DNA from: Azospirillum doebereinerae
GTDB lineage: Bacteria > Pseudomonadota > Alphaproteobacteria > Azospirillales > Azospirillaceae
Direction of reading: 5' to 3'
DNA: 64,000 bases
Assembly (NCBI RefSeq): GCF_003989665.1
Contig: NZ_RZIJ01000002.1
Span: 1 to 64,000 of the forward strand
Shown one piece after another: positions 7,465-16,595 of the stretch. Made by a program: the position numbers and the translations under genes. Position 1 is the stretch's first letter. Each line of letters starts with the position of its first letter. The notes under the pieces are model-generated. The model was not told where the DNA came from. It ran no database searches and saw nothing but the letters and a program-made list of their open reading frames with translations.

Positions 7465-8352
7465 ATGACCGACACCCCCGTCGAGGCTCTGCCCGGCCCC
7501 GTGGTCTCCACCGAATGGCTGGCCCGCAACCTCGGCCGTCCGGGTCTGAAGCTGCTGGACGCCTCTTGGTATTTCGCCGCGCAGAACCGCGACACCCAGG
7601 CGGAGTTCGCCGAGCGCCACATTCCCGGCGCGCGATTCGTCGACGTGGACGACATCTCGGCGCCGGACACGCATCCCCTGCCCCACATGGTGCCGGACGA
7701 GGCGACCTTCGCCGCCAAGATCGGCGCGCTGGGCATCGGCGACGGCGACACCGTGGTGGCCTACGACACCGCCGGCATCGCCACGGCGGCGGCGCGGGTG
7801 TGGTGGATGTTCCGGCTGTTCGGTCACGACAAGGTCGCGGTGCTGGACGGCGGCTTCCCGAAATGGCTTGCCGAGGATCGCGCGACCGAAGCCGGCACCG
7901 CCCCGGCCGCCGAGCCCAGGAGCTTCACCGCCCGCCTGCGCCCCGAACTGGTCCGCAGCGTCGAGGACGTGCTCGCCAACATCGACCGCAAGGCCGACCA
8001 AGTGGCCGACGCCCGCGCGCAAGCCCGCTTCGAGGGCAACGCCGCCGAGCCCTGGCCCGGCCGCCGCAGCGGGCGGATCCCCGGCAGCTTCAACCTGCCC
8101 CACACCGACCTGATGGACCCGGCCAGCAAGACCCTGCTGCCGCCCGAGGCCATCCGGGCCAAGGCGGAGGCCGCCGGGCTGGACCTCGACCGGCCGGTCG
8201 TGGCGTCCTGCGGCAGCGGCATCACGGCCTGCGTGATCGCGCTGGGGTTGGCGACGGCCGGCAAGACCGACGTGGCGATCTACGACGGCTCCTGGGCCGA
8301 ATGGGGCTTGCGCACGGACCTGCCGATGGAAACCGGGCCGAGGACGGCGTGA
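7465..8352 (+). CDS. sseA: 3-mercaptopyruvate / thiosulfate sulfurtransferase
   Basis: A 295-residue two-domain rhodanese. The first domain (about 12-140) is the inactive repeat with LLDASWYF and HIPGARFVDVDDIS. The second (about 165-290) holds the catalytic Cys in the loop CGSGITA (about residue 249), the form typical of 3-mercaptopyruvate sulfurtransferases, not thiosulfate rhodaneses. It transfers sulfane sulfur from mercaptopyruvate, a product of cysteine transamination. GGAAGGAAA precedes the ATG at 7465. Its stop overlaps the GTG start of the next gene (GTGA), implying translational coupling. Confidence 0.93.
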   Translation: MTDTPVEALPGPVVSTEWLARNLGRPGLKLLDASWYFAAQNRDTQAEFAERHIPGARFVDVDDISAPDTHPLPHMVPDEATFAAKIGALGIGDGDTVVAYDTAGIATAAARVWWMFRLFGHDKVAVLDGGFPKWLAEDRATEAGTAPAAEPRSFTARLRPELVRSVEDVLANIDRKADQVADARAQARFEGNAAEPWPGRRSGRIPGSFNLPHTDLMDPASKTLLPPEAIRAKAEAAGLDLDRPVVASCGSGITACVIALGLATAGKTDVAIYDGSWAEWGLRTDLPMETGPRTA

Positions 8353-8783
8353 ACGCGCCGCTCCTCCTCCGCGACTGCGTTCCGGAGGACAGCGACGCGG
8401 TGGCGGCGTTGTGGACCGCCTGCGGGCTGGTCGTTCCCTGGAACGACCCGTTCGCCGACATCGCGCTGGCCTTGTCCAAGCCGAACGCCACGATCCTGCT
8501 CGGCACGCTGGACGGCCGGATCGTGGCGAGCGCGATGGCCGGGCAGGAGGGGCACCGGGGCTGGATCTATTACGTCGCCGTCGATCCCGCCCAACAGGGA
8601 CACGGCTATGGCCGGCGCATGGTCGAGGCCGCCGAGGCGTGGCTGCGTGAGGCCGGCATGCCCAAGGTCCAGCTTCTGGTCCGCGAGACCAACCAACGGG
8701 TGCTGGCCTTCTACGAAACGCTGGGCTATGCCAGATCGCCCGCTACGATGATGCAGAAATGGCTGACGAAACCTTCTCCCTGA
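8349..8783 (+). CDS. GNAT family N-acetyltransferase (YpeA-like)
   Basis: A 144-residue acetyl-CoA-dependent acetyltransferase. The GNAT core is visible: VAVDPAQQGHGYGRRMVEAAE carries the Q/RxxGxG/A acetyl-CoA loop, and the C-terminal strand-helix VLAFYETLGY is conserved. The start is GTG at 8349, overlapping the sseA stop by four bases. It resembles the YpeA/RimI-like group of small GNATs with substrate unknown. It is the fourth gene of the cysK operon. Its last 25 bases overlap the next GNAT gene if the earlier start there is used. Confidence 0.88.
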   Translation: MNAPLLLRDCVPEDSDAVAALWTACGLVVPWNDPFADIALALSKPNATILLGTLDGRIVASAMAGQEGHRGWIYYVAVDPAQQGHGYGRRMVEAAEAWLREAGMPKVQLLVRETNQRVLAFYETLGYARSPATMMQKWLTKPSP

Positions 8784-9376
8784 TGCGCCCCGCTCTGCCC
8801 AAGGCCGTGAAGCCGGGGCAATTGTCCGTCATCGTCACCTATCTGGAGATGACCGCCCCGCCGACCCGCGAGCCGGTGGCCCGGCCCAAGGGCGATCTGG
8901 CGCTGGTCCGCGCAAACCCGCCGAGTTGGTCCTTCTACCGCTACCTCTACGACACGGTCGGCGAGCCCTGGCTGTGGCACGAGCGCCGCCGTCTGCCCCG
9001 CAAGGAGCTGGAGCGCAGCATCGAGGACCCGCGCGTCGAGGTCTGGGTTCTCTACGTGAACGGCACGCCCGCCGGCTACGCCGAGATCGACCGGCGGGAC
9101 GCGGCGACCGATCTGGCCTATTTCGGCCTGATCCCGGACTTCATCGGGTTGAAGCTCGGCCCCTGGCTGCTCGATACGGCGATCCGGCTGGCGTGGCAGG
9201 GGCGGACGCGGAAGCTTGTGGTCAACACCTGCAGCTTCGACCACCCCAAGGCACTGCCCCTCTACCAGAGCATGGGCTTCGTCCCGGTCCGGCATGTGGT
9301 GCGCGAGATCCCGGATCCCCGGATCGGCGGGCCGCTGCCGAAGAGCGCGGGGTCGCACATTCCCATCGTGGAGTGA
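8759..9376 (+). CDS. GNAT family N-acetyltransferase
   Basis: A 205-residue acetyltransferase. The fold is recognised from GYAEIDRR, LAYFGLIPDFIGLKLGPWLL and a C-terminal YQSMGFVPV. The acetyl-CoA loop is of the degenerate IGLKLG type. Two starts are possible: ATG 8759, overlapping the upstream gene by 25 bases, or ATG 8783 (MRPALPKAV), the last base of the preceding stop (TGATG). The second gives close coupling and may be the true start. It is the last gene of the operon; a large inverted repeat follows. Substrate unknown. Confidence 0.85.
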   Translation: MADETFSLMRPALPKAVKPGQLSVIVTYLEMTAPPTREPVARPKGDLALVRANPPSWSFYRYLYDTVGEPWLWHERRRLPRKELERSIEDPRVEVWVLYVNGTPAGYAEIDRRDAATDLAYFGLIPDFIGLKLGPWLLDTAIRLAWQGRTRKLVVNTCSFDHPKALPLYQSMGFVPVRHVVREIPDPRIGGPLPKSAGSHIPIVE

Positions 9377-9400
9377 AGACTAAGTAAGATTTTTATTTTT

Positions 9401-9508
9401 GACGCAGATGAACACAGATAGACACAGATTAAGAATGATGCCTACCGGCTCTTTTGCCGGACATAAGCATCCGAAATTCATCTGTGTCTATCTGCGTTCA
9501 TCTGCGTC
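9401..9508. repeat. 29-bp inverted repeat with CAGAT-rich arms
   Basis: Arms 9401-9429 and 9480-9508 are inverse complements with one difference in 29 positions, and that position can still form G-U in RNA. The loop contains a smaller hairpin (CCGGCTCTTTTGCCGG). Each arm is itself made of repeated words such as GACGCAGAT and GACACAGAT. The element lies between the convergent ends of a GNAT gene and hisC. It is unlike its GC-rich surroundings and resembles a dispersed intergenic repeat. It lacks the terminal T run of an intrinsic terminator. Confidence 0.9.
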
Positions 9509-9551
9509 AAGCATTAGGACCTTTGCCTTTTAACAACGATCCAATCCGCCG

Positions 9552-10637
9552 TCAGCCCAATATCTCGGCCAAAGCCGCGATCAGCGCCTTGCTTTCCTCT
9601 TCGCGCCCGACCGTGATGCGCAGGCAGTCCGGCAGGCCATAATCGGCGACGGGCTTCACCAAAATGCCCCGCCCGGCCAGATGGTCGATCACCGCCTGAA
9701 CGCCCATCGACGGGTCCGGCGGCACGCGGGCCAGCACGAAGTTGCAGACGCTGGGGTAGACCCGCAGCCCCACCCGCTCCAACTCTCGGGACAGCCAAGG
9801 CAGCCACACGGCGTTGTGGGCGTAGGTCGCGTCCTCATGGTCGCGGTCGGTCAGCGCGGCGGTCGCGGCGGCCTGGGCCGGGGCGCCGACGTTGAAGGCG
9901 TTGCGGATGGCGTTGATCGCCTCGATCACCCCGGCCGGGCCGTAGCCCCAGCCGACCCGCAGCCCCGCCAGACCGTGCATCTTCGAAAAGGTCTGGATCA
10001 TCAGCACGTTGTCGGAGGTCTCGACGATCTCCGTGCCGTCGCTGTAGTCGGGCCGCCGGCAGTAATCGGCGTAGGCCGAATCGAGCACCAGCAGCGTGTG
10101 CGACGGCAGGCCGGCGCGAAGGCGCTGCACGGCCTCGATGGGGATGTAGGTCCCGGTCGGGTTGTTCGGGTTGGCCAGGAAGCAGAGCTTGGTGCGCTCG
10201 TTGGCGCGGTCGATCATCGCCTGGACGTCGACCACCATGTCGCGCTCCGCCGCGATCACCGCCGTGGCGCCCGCCGCGCGGACCGCCTTGAGAAAACCGC
10301 GATAGCCATGCTCGTGGCAGAGCACCTCGTCGCCCGGCCCGGCGAAGGCCTGGGTGACCAGATGGATCAGTTCCTCCGACCCGGCGGAGCAGACGATGTG
10401 GTCGACGTCGACGGAATGCCGCCGCGCGATGGCGTGGCGCAGCGCGTCCTGGCCCCAGTCGGGATAACGGTGGATGTGGGACGCGGCGTTGCGGTAGGCG
10501 GCCAGCGCCGCCGGACTCGGCCCCAGGGGATTCTGGGTCAGCGACAGATCGATCCAGCGGCGCCCGTCCTTGGGCGGCCTCTGCGCCCGGTAGGGCTTGA
10601 TCTGTACGACGCCAGGGCGGGGGCTGAGCAGATCCAT
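9552..10637 (-). CDS. hisC: Histidinol-phosphate / aromatic aminotransferase
   Basis: A 361-residue fold-type I PLP aminotransferase. Landmarks: N-terminal LSLTQNPLGPSPAA, FLANPNNPTGTY, LVLDSAYADYC, and the PLP Lys in QTFSKMHGLAGLRVGWG (about residue 214). The C-terminus carries LRITVGREEE, close to the LRI(T/S)xG(T/R)xEEN of HisC. It converts imidazole-acetol phosphate and glutamate to histidinol phosphate, and members often also act on phenylalanine and tyrosine. The start at 10637 (MDLLSPRPG) is chosen because GGAGA lies upstream; the frame stays open further 5'. Separated from the aap operon by 129 bases on the same strand. Confidence 0.87.
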   Translation of the reverse strand: MDLLSPRPGVVQIKPYRAQRPPKDGRRWIDLSLTQNPLGPSPAALAAYRNAASHIHRYPDWGQDALRHAIARRHSVDVDHIVCSAGSEELIHLVTQAFAGPGDEVLCHEHGYRGFLKAVRAAGATAVIAAERDMVVDVQAMIDRANERTKLCFLANPNNPTGTYIPIEAVQRLRAGLPSHTLLVLDSAYADYCRRPDYSDGTEIVETSDNVLMIQTFSKMHGLAGLRVGWGYGPAGVIEAINAIRNAFNVGAPAQAAATAALTDRDHEDATYAHNAVWLPWLSRELERVGLRVYPSVCNFVLARVPPDPSMGVQAVIDHLAGRGILVKPVADYGLPDCLRITVGREEESKALIAALAEILG

Positions 10638-10701
10638 GAGGCAGGGTCTCCGTTGTGCGTTGCAGCCGACAGCGCGTAACGGGACAAGATTGAACCTGAA
10701 A

Positions 10702-10740
10702 CCGGCGTGCATCGCCACTGCTCATTGCGCCGCACGCCGG
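10702..10740 (-). terminator. Weak hairpin after aapP
   Basis: Arms CCGGCGTGC (10702-10710) and GCACGCCGG (10732-10740) lie between aapP and hisC. On the minus strand the stem is followed by TTTC only, so it may be a partial terminator or a 3'-end stabiliser of the aap transcript. Confidence 0.35.
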
Positions 10741-10766
10741 GAAAAAGCGCCTTTTGTTTCAGGCGA

Positions 10767-11543
10767 TCAGTGATTCAGAATCTGGCTGAGGAACAGTCGC
10801 GTGCGGTCCGACTTCGGGTTGGTGAAGAAGCTGTCCGGCGTGTCCTGCTCGACGATCTCGCCCCGGTCCATGAAGATCACGCGGTCGGCGACGCTCTTGG
10901 CAAAGCCCATCTCGTGGGTCACGCAGAGCATCGTCATGCCGTCCTCGGCCAGCCCGATCATGACGTCCAGCACCTCCTTAACCATTTCCGGGTCGAGCGC
11001 GGAGGTCGGCTCGTCGAACAGCATCACCTTCGGGCTCATGCACAGCGACCGCGCGATGGCGACGCGCTGCTGCTGCCCGCCGGAGAGCTGGCCGGGGTAC
11101 TTGTGGGCCTGCTCGGCGATGCGCACGCGCTTGAGGTAGCGCATGGCGATGTCCTCGGCCTCGGCCTTGGGTTTCTTGCGGACCCAGATCGGGGCCAGCG
11201 TGCAGTTCTCCAGCACCGTCAGGTGGGGGAACAGGTTGAAGTGCTGGAACACCATGCCGACCTCGCGGCGCACCAGTTCGATGTTCTTCAGGTTGTTGGT
11301 CAGCTCGATCCCGTCGACGACGATGGTGCCCTTCTGGTGCTCCTCCAGCCGGTTGAGGCAGCGGATCATCGTCGACTTGCCGGAACCCGATGGGCCGCAG
11401 ACGACGATGCGCTCGCCCTTCTGGACGCTGAGGTCGATGTTCTTGAGGACGTGGAACTCGCCGTACCACTTGTTGACGCCCGTGCAGCGGATGATCTCTT
11501 CGCCGCTGAGAACGTGTTGGGCCTGATGGGCGGCCTGCGACAT
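10767..11543 (-). CDS. aapP: General L-amino acid ABC transporter, ATP-binding subunit
   Basis: A 258-residue ABC ATPase of the polar amino-acid (GlnQ/HisP/AapP) group. Walker [10 protein letters not shown] (about 49-57), Q-loop in [10 protein letters not shown], signature LSGGQQQR, Walker B VMLFDEP and H-loop VTHEM are all intact. Last gene of aapJQMP; it powers uptake through the AapQ-AapM membrane pair. Starts 14 bases after aapM. Cytoplasmic face of the inner membrane. Confidence 0.96.
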   Translation of the reverse strand: MSQAAHQAQHVLSGEEIIRCTGVNKWYGEFHVLKNIDLSVQKGERIVVCGPSGSGKSTMIRCLNRLEEHQKGTIVVDGIELTNNLKNIELVRREVGMVFQHFNLFPHLTVLENCTLAPIWVRKKPKAEAEDIAMRYLKRVRIAEQAHKYPGQLSGGQQQRVAIARSLCMSPKVMLFDEPTSALDPEMVKEVLDVMIGLAEDGMTMLCVTHEMGFAKSVADRVIFMDRGEIVEQDTPDSFFTNPKSDRTRLFLSQILNH

Positions 11544-11557
11544 GATGATGCTCTCCC

Positions 11558-12661
11558 TTAACGGCGATGGCTGCGGTTCAGGTCGCGTTCCAGCTTCTGG
11601 CTGTACTTGGACATGCTGAAGCAGAAGACCCAGTAGATCACGCCGACGAACAGATAGGATTCACGGTAGAAACCGCGCCAGGACGGATCGGACAGCGCCA
11701 CCTTGCCGGCGCCCAGCAGGTCGTAGAGACCGATGATGATGACCAGCGAGGTGTCCTTGAAGAAGCTGATGAAGGTGTTCACCAGCGGCGGGATGGCGAT
11801 GGCCAGCGCCTGCGGCAGGATGATCTTCAGCATCTTCTGCCAGTAGCTGAGGCCCAAGCCATCGGCCGCCTCGTACTGGCCCTTGGGGATCGCCTGGAGA
11901 CCGCCGCGAATCGCCTCGGCCATGTAGGCGGCGGCGAACATGATGAAGGCGACCTGGGCGCGCAGCAGCTTGTCCACCGACACGCCGTTGGGCAGGAACA
12001 GCGGGAACATCACCGAGGCCATGAACAGCAGGCTGATCAGCGGCACGCCCCGGATCAATTCGATGTAGGTGACGCAGAGCACCTTGACCGCCGGCATGTT
12101 CGACCGCCGGCCCAGCGCCAGCAGGATCGCCGCCGGGAACGCCACCGCCAGACCGATCACCGACAGGATCAGCGTCAGCGGCAAACCGCCCCACAGCGTG
12201 TTCTCGACCGGGGTCAGGCCGAACACCCCACCCCACATCAGGATGCCGACCGCCGTCAGACCGACGGCCCAGACGAGACCGAGCCACGGCTTCCAGAAGC
12301 GGCGGTCGCAGCTCCCCACCAGCAGCGCGATGAAGATGACGATGGTCAGCAGCGGCCGCCACTGCTCGTCATAGGGGAAGGTGCCGAACAGGATGAAGCG
12401 CAGCTTCTCCCCGATGAAGCCCCAGCAGGCGCCGCCGCCGGCCCGGCATTCCTGCGAGGTGGCGTCGAAGCCGTGCGCCGTGACGAAGAGCCACGTGATG
12501 AAGGGCGGGACCGCCGTGGCCAGCAGCAGCAGGACCAGCACGGTCAGGATCGCGTTGTACCAGGTGTTGAACAGGTTGTTCCGCAGCCACGCGACGGGGC
12601 CGACGATGTTGGACGGCGGACGTTCGTCCGGCAGTCCGACGTGTTTGACGGTGTCGGTCAT
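11558..12661 (-). CDS. aapM: General L-amino acid ABC transporter permease
   Basis: A 367-residue inner-membrane permease of the HisM/AapM group. A long N-terminal region (residues 1-140) with several hydrophobic segments precedes the conserved transport domain (about 155-360). The EAA loop that docks on the ATPase reads [34 protein letters not shown] is characteristic of AapM/AapQ. Preceded by aapQ with a three-base gap, so the two permeases should be made in equal amounts. Confidence 0.95.
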   Translation of the reverse strand: MTDTVKHVGLPDERPPSNIVGPVAWLRNNLFNTWYNAILTVLVLLLLATAVPPFITWLFVTAHGFDATSQECRAGGGACWGFIGEKLRFILFGTFPYDEQWRPLLTIVIFIALLVGSCDRRFWKPWLGLVWAVGLTAVGILMWGGVFGLTPVENTLWGGLPLTLILSVIGLAVAFPAAILLALGRRSNMPAVKVLCVTYIELIRGVPLISLLFMASVMFPLFLPNGVSVDKLLRAQVAFIMFAAAYMAEAIRGGLQAIPKGQYEAADGLGLSYWQKMLKIILPQALAIAIPPLVNTFISFFKDTSLVIIIGLYDLLGAGKVALSDPSWRGFYRESYLFVGVIYWVFCFSMSKYSQKLERDLNRSHRR

Positions 12662-12664
12662 CCG

Positions 12665-13864
12665 TTAGCGCTCCACCAGCGCGATGCGCTTGTTGTACCA
12701 GTTCATGAAGATCGAGATGCTGAGGCTGATGGTCAGGTAGGTGCCCATGATCATCGTCACGCCCTCGATCGCCTGCCCCGTCTGGTTCAGCGTGGTGTTG
12801 GCGATCGACACCAGATCGGGATAGCCGATGGCCAGCGCCAGCGAGCTGTTCTTGGTCAGGTTCAGGTACTGGCTGGTCAGCGGCGGCACGATCACGCGCA
12901 GCGCCTGCGGCAGGATCACCAGACGCAGCGTCGGCCCGCTGGGCAGGCCCAGCGCGCGGGCCGCCTCGGTCTGGCCCCAGTTCACGGCGACGATGCCGCT
13001 GCGCACCACCTCGGCGATGAAGGCGGAGGTGTAGACGGTCAGGCCGGTCAGGATCGCGAAGAACTCCGGGGACAGCGCCTTGCCGCCGACGAAGTTGAAG
13101 CCGGTCAGCTTGGGCATGTCGAGCGCGGTCGGCATCCCGCCCAGGATGTAGGCGAGCAGCGGCAGCCCGATCAGCAGCCCCAGGCCGGCGCGGGCCATCG
13201 GGAAGATTTGTCCGGTGCGCGCCTGCCGGCCCTTGGCCCAGCGGCTCAGCGCGAAGGTCCCCACCACCGCGACCGCGAAGGCGACCGCCATCATGGTCCA
13301 CACCGGGCTGTGCGACAGCCCCGGCACCCACAGGCCGCGCTGGGACAGGAAGACGCCCGGCAGCGGGTTGAGCGCGTTGCGCACCGGCGGCAGGCTGTCC
13401 GACACCAGCGCGTACCAGAAGAACAGCTGGAGCAGCGGCGGGATGTTGCGGATGATCTCGACGTAGGTCGAGGCCAGCTTGGCGATCAGCCAGTTGCTCG
13501 ACAGCCGGGCGACGCCGATCAGCGTGCCGATCACGGTCGCCAGCAGGATGCCGATCACCGACACCTTCAGCGTGTTCAGCACGCCGACCAGGAACGCGCG
13601 GCCGTAGGTGTCCTTGGGCGAATAGTCGATGATCGACTCGCCGATGCCAAACGACGCCTCGCGCTCCAGGAAGCTGTACCCGGTGGCGATGGACCGCCGC
13701 GCCAGATTGTCCAGCGTGTTGGAGATCAGAAACCAGCCGACCAGAACGACCGCGCCGACCACCAGGATCTGGTAGACGATCGCGCGGAACGTCGGGTCGC
13801 TGAGGGAAAACGATGTGCCACCGGGTGCGGGCGCACCCTGGGTGGTCCGGGTCTCGGTCGCCAC
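12665..13864 (-). CDS. aapQ: General L-amino acid ABC transporter permease
   Basis: A 399-residue permease with an N-terminal transmembrane helix (about 28-48), a large loop, and a split transport domain. The EAA motif is EAARALGLPSG. The region around residues 185-270 is an insertion typical of AapQ. GTG at 13864 is the start, with GGGGGAG about ten bases upstream. It follows aapJ after 205 bases that carry a strong hairpin, consistent with lower expression of membrane subunits than of the binding protein. Confidence 0.95.
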   Translation of the reverse strand: MATETRTTQGAPAPGGTSFSLSDPTFRAIVYQILVVGAVVLVGWFLISNTLDNLARRSIATGYSFLEREASFGIGESIIDYSPKDTYGRAFLVGVLNTLKVSVIGILLATVIGTLIGVARLSSNWLIAKLASTYVEIIRNIPPLLQLFFWYALVSDSLPPVRNALNPLPGVFLSQRGLWVPGLSHSPVWTMMAVAFAVAVVGTFALSRWAKGRQARTGQIFPMARAGLGLLIGLPLLAYILGGMPTALDMPKLTGFNFVGGKALSPEFFAILTGLTVYTSAFIAEVVRSGIVAVNWGQTEAARALGLPSGPTLRLVILPQALRVIVPPLTSQYLNLTKNSSLALAIGYPDLVSIANTTLNQTGQAIEGVTMIMGTYLTISLSISIFMNWYNKRIALVER

Positions 13865-14023
13865 GGACTAACTCCCCCAACCATCGCGCTCCGTGCGGTG
13901 TCCACGCGTTCCCGGACGTGCTTCCGGATTTTTCCCACACCGGCGGAGGCGACATGTCTCCCAAATGCGACGTGATGCGCGGGCGCTTCGATGACGCCCT
14001 TCGCGGTCGCCCTAGACCCTTGA

Positions 14024-14058
14024 AGGGCCGCCCGCCCCCTGTTGTGGCGGGCGGCCCT
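14024..14058 (-). promoter_or_regulatory. Intercistronic hairpin between aapJ and aapQ
   Basis: A perfect 13-bp GC-rich stem, arms AGGGCCGCCCGCC (14024-14036) and its complement 14046-14058, loop of nine bases. It begins 11 bases after the aapJ stop and no U-run follows. Such hairpins after binding-protein genes protect the upstream mRNA from 3' exonucleases or cause partial termination, giving more AapJ than permease. Confidence 0.75.
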
Positions 14059-14069
14059 CGCCGATCGGC

Positions 14070-15089
14070 TTACCGGAACGGAGCGGAGTACTGCAGGCCG
14101 CCCTTGGTCCACAGCGCGTTCAGACCGCGCTCCAGCTTCAGGGGCGTGCCCGGACCGACGTTGCGGTCGAAGATCTCACCGTAGTTGCCGGCCTTCTTAA
14201 TCACGTTGTAGGCGTACTTCTCATCCAGGCCGAGCGCCTTGCCCATGCCGGGCGAGGTGCCGAGGAAGCGCTGGATGTCCGGGTTCTTGGAATTCACGAA
14301 CTCGTCGACGTTCTTGGAGTTGATGCCGAACTCCTCGGCCTGGATGGTGACGTTGACCGTCCACTTGACGATGTCGAACCACTGGTCGTCGCCGTGGCGG
14401 ACGGCCGGGGCCAGCGGCTCCTTGGAGATAACCTCCGGCAGGATGACGTGGTCGTCGGGAACCGGGGCGACGCCCGCGCGGGTGCCGGCGAGGCCCGACA
14501 CGTCGGTCGTCAGAACGTCGCAGCGGCCGGCGAAGTAGGCCGCGTTGACCTCGTCGTTCGACTCGATGACGACCGGGTTGTAGCTCATGTTGTTGGCGCG
14601 GAAGTAGTCCGCGAGGTTCAGCTCGGTGGTGGTGCCGGACTGGACGCAGACGGTGGCGCCGTTCAGCTCCTTGGCGCTCTTCACACCAAGCTTCTTGTTC
14701 ACCATGAAGCCCTGGCCGTCGTAGTAGGTGACGGGGGCGAAGTTCAGGCCGACCGAGGTGTCGCGGGTCAGCGTGACGGTGGTGTTGCGCGACAGCAGGT
14801 CGACTTCGCCCGACTGGATGGCGGGGAAGCGCTGCTGGGCCGACAACGGGGTGAACTTGATCTTGTTCGGATCGTTGAAGACCGCGACCGCGACGGCACG
14901 GCAGAAATCAACGTCCAGGCCGGTCCAGTTGCCGGCGCTGTCCGGGTTGCCGAAGCCGGGGAGGCCGGCGTTGACGCCGCACTGCACGAAACCGCGCTGT
15001 TTGACGGTGTCGAGCGTGGCGGCGCCGGCACCGGCGGCGACGGTGACAACCACGGCCGCCGCGGCGGCGGCCAGGAGTTCCGATTTCAT
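14070..15089 (-). CDS. aapJ: General L-amino acid ABC transporter, periplasmic binding protein
   Basis: A 339-residue type-2 solute-binding protein. The signal peptide is residues 1-23 (KSELLAAAAAAVVVTVAAGAGA). The mature start ATLDTVKQRGFVQCGVNAGLPGF and later VDLLSRNTTVTLTRD, ATVCVQSGTTTELNLADYF and KAGNYGEIFDRNVG are strongly AapJ-like. It captures a wide range of L-amino acids for AapQMP. ATG 15089 is chosen because GGTGGAGC lies about nine bases upstream; the GTG at 15104 is inside that Shine-Dalgarno. The 284 bases to metC hold divergent promoters, which I cannot place with confidence. Confidence 0.95.
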   Translation of the reverse strand: MKSELLAAAAAAVVVTVAAGAGAATLDTVKQRGFVQCGVNAGLPGFGNPDSAGNWTGLDVDFCRAVAVAVFNDPNKIKFTPLSAQQRFPAIQSGEVDLLSRNTTVTLTRDTSVGLNFAPVTYYDGQGFMVNKKLGVKSAKELNGATVCVQSGTTTELNLADYFRANNMSYNPVVIESNDEVNAAYFAGRCDVLTTDVSGLAGTRAGVAPVPDDHVILPEVISKEPLAPAVRHGDDQWFDIVKWTVNVTIQAEEFGINSKNVDEFVNSKNPDIQRFLGTSPGMGKALGLDEKYAYNVIKKAGNYGEIFDRNVGPGTPLKLERGLNALWTKGGLQYSAPFR

Positions 15090-15388
15090 CTTTTTAAGCT
15101 CCACCCTGTTCTTGCGTTATCCGCGTTTGAGCGGTCTGACGACGCGCCCGGCCACCCCGCCCTCCGGGACCTGCCCGGATCGCGATGCAGCCATGCGCGC
15201 GTGACAAGAGTGCATCAACTTGATCCGACTTGTCGAATCCTCTGTGCGTCGATGGTGTTACCAGAACAAGACGACGGGAAAGCGGCCGTTCCGCTGAATC
15301 CGCGATGGCGGGAAGCGCCCTGCGGTGACAAGATGTTCGGCCCGATTTGAACAGGTTTTGAACAGCCTCCAGCAAAGATGGACAGTCG

Positions 15389-16567
15389 ATGAAGGACGTC
15401 ACCAAGGACACCATTCTCGTCCACGCCGGCCGCGACCCGCGCGCCAACCACGGGATCGTGAATCCGCCGGTCTACCATTGCTCGACCGTGTTGTTCCCGA
15501 CGCTCGACGCGCTGGAGGAAGGCGACCGCAACCCCCACGACATCGTCAATTACGGGCGCATCGGCACGCCGACCACCTTCGCCTTCGAAAAGGCGGCGGC
15601 CGAGTTGGAGGGCGGCTACCGGTCGGTCAACACCGGCTCGGGCCTCGCCGCCATCGCCACCGCGCTGACCGCCTTCACCAAGACCGGCGACCATGTGCTG
15701 ATCACCGACAGCGCCTATGGTCCGACCCGCCGATTCGTTAAGGAGACGCTGATCCCCTACGGCGTGGAGGTCGAGTTCTTCGACCCCACCGTCGGCGCCG
15801 GGATTTCGTCGCTGCTGAAGCCGAACACCAGCGTCGTCTTCCTCGAATCGCCGGGCTCGCTGACCTTCGAAATCCAGGACGTCCCGGCGATCGCGGCGGC
15901 CGCCAGGACGGTCGGCGCCACCGTGCTGCTGGACAACACCTGGGCGACGCCGCTTTTCTTCCGCCCCTTCGACCATGGAGTCGACGTCTCGATCCACGCC
16001 GCGACCAAATACATGGTCGGCCACGCCGACGCGATGCTGGGCGTCGTCACCTGCCGCGACGAGGCGCTGTGGACCACGGTCAAGAAGGCCGCGACTCGGT
16101 TCGGCACCTGCGCCGGGCCGGACGACCTGTTCCTCGGCCTGCGCGGCCTGCGCACCCTGGCCGTGCGCATGCGCCAGCACCAGGAGAGCGCGCTCATCCT
16201 CGCCGACTGGCTCGCCGCCCGCCCGGAGGTGACCCGCGTGTTGCACCCGGCGCGCGCCGATTTCCCCGGCCACGCCCTGTGGAAGCGCGACTTCACCGGA
16301 TCCAGCGGGTTGTTCTCCATCGTTGTCAAGCCGGCGCCGCGCGCCGCGCTGGCCGCGATGCTGGACGATCTGGAACTGTTCGGCATGGGCTATTCCTGGG
16401 GCGGCTTCGAAAGCCTGATCCTGCCGGCCCGTCCCGCCGCCGTGCGGTCGGCCACCCGCTGGACCGATCCGGGGATCGTGCTGCGCCTGCACGCCGGGCT
16501 GGAGCATCCCGACGATCTGATCCGCGACCTCGACAACGCGTTCCGCCGCTTCAACGACGCCCTGTGA
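15389..16567 (+). CDS. metC: Cystathionine beta-lyase
   Basis: A 392-residue Cys/Met metabolism PLP enzyme. N-terminal KDTILVHAGRDP and VNPPVYHCSTVLF match MetC of alphaproteobacteria. The PLP Lys is in SIHAATKYMVGH (about residue 207), with Tyr and Arg substrate contacts in IVNYGRIGTPTT. It splits cystathionine to homocysteine, pyruvate and ammonia, the last step before methionine synthase. C-terminal SWGGFESLILP is family-typical. hisI follows after 28 bases, probably cotranscribed. Confidence 0.92.
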   Translation: MKDVTKDTILVHAGRDPRANHGIVNPPVYHCSTVLFPTLDALEEGDRNPHDIVNYGRIGTPTTFAFEKAAAELEGGYRSVNTGSGLAAIATALTAFTKTGDHVLITDSAYGPTRRFVKETLIPYGVEVEFFDPTVGAGISSLLKPNTSVVFLESPGSLTFEIQDVPAIAAAARTVGATVLLDNTWATPLFFRPFDHGVDVSIHAATKYMVGHADAMLGVVTCRDEALWTTVKKAATRFGTCAGPDDLFLGLRGLRTLAVRMRQHQESALILADWLAARPEVTRVLHPARADFPGHALWKRDFTGSSGLFSIVVKPAPRAALAAMLDDLELFGMGYSWGGFESLILPARPAAVRSATRWTDPGIVLRLHAGLEHPDDLIRDLDNAFRRFNDAL

Positions 16568-16595
16568 CGGGCGTCCACTTTTCAGGAGACAGGGC

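Noticed and set aside
11567..13975. 802-residue plus-strand open frame
   Set aside because: It is the complement of aapM and aapQ, which have clear families. Low-complexity Arg/Gln/His/Asp-rich translation is typical of antisense frames in GC-rich DNA.
15105..15388. Riboswitch (SAM type) upstream of metC
   Set aside because: I could not find the conserved core of any known SAM riboswitch in the divergent aapJ-metC region.
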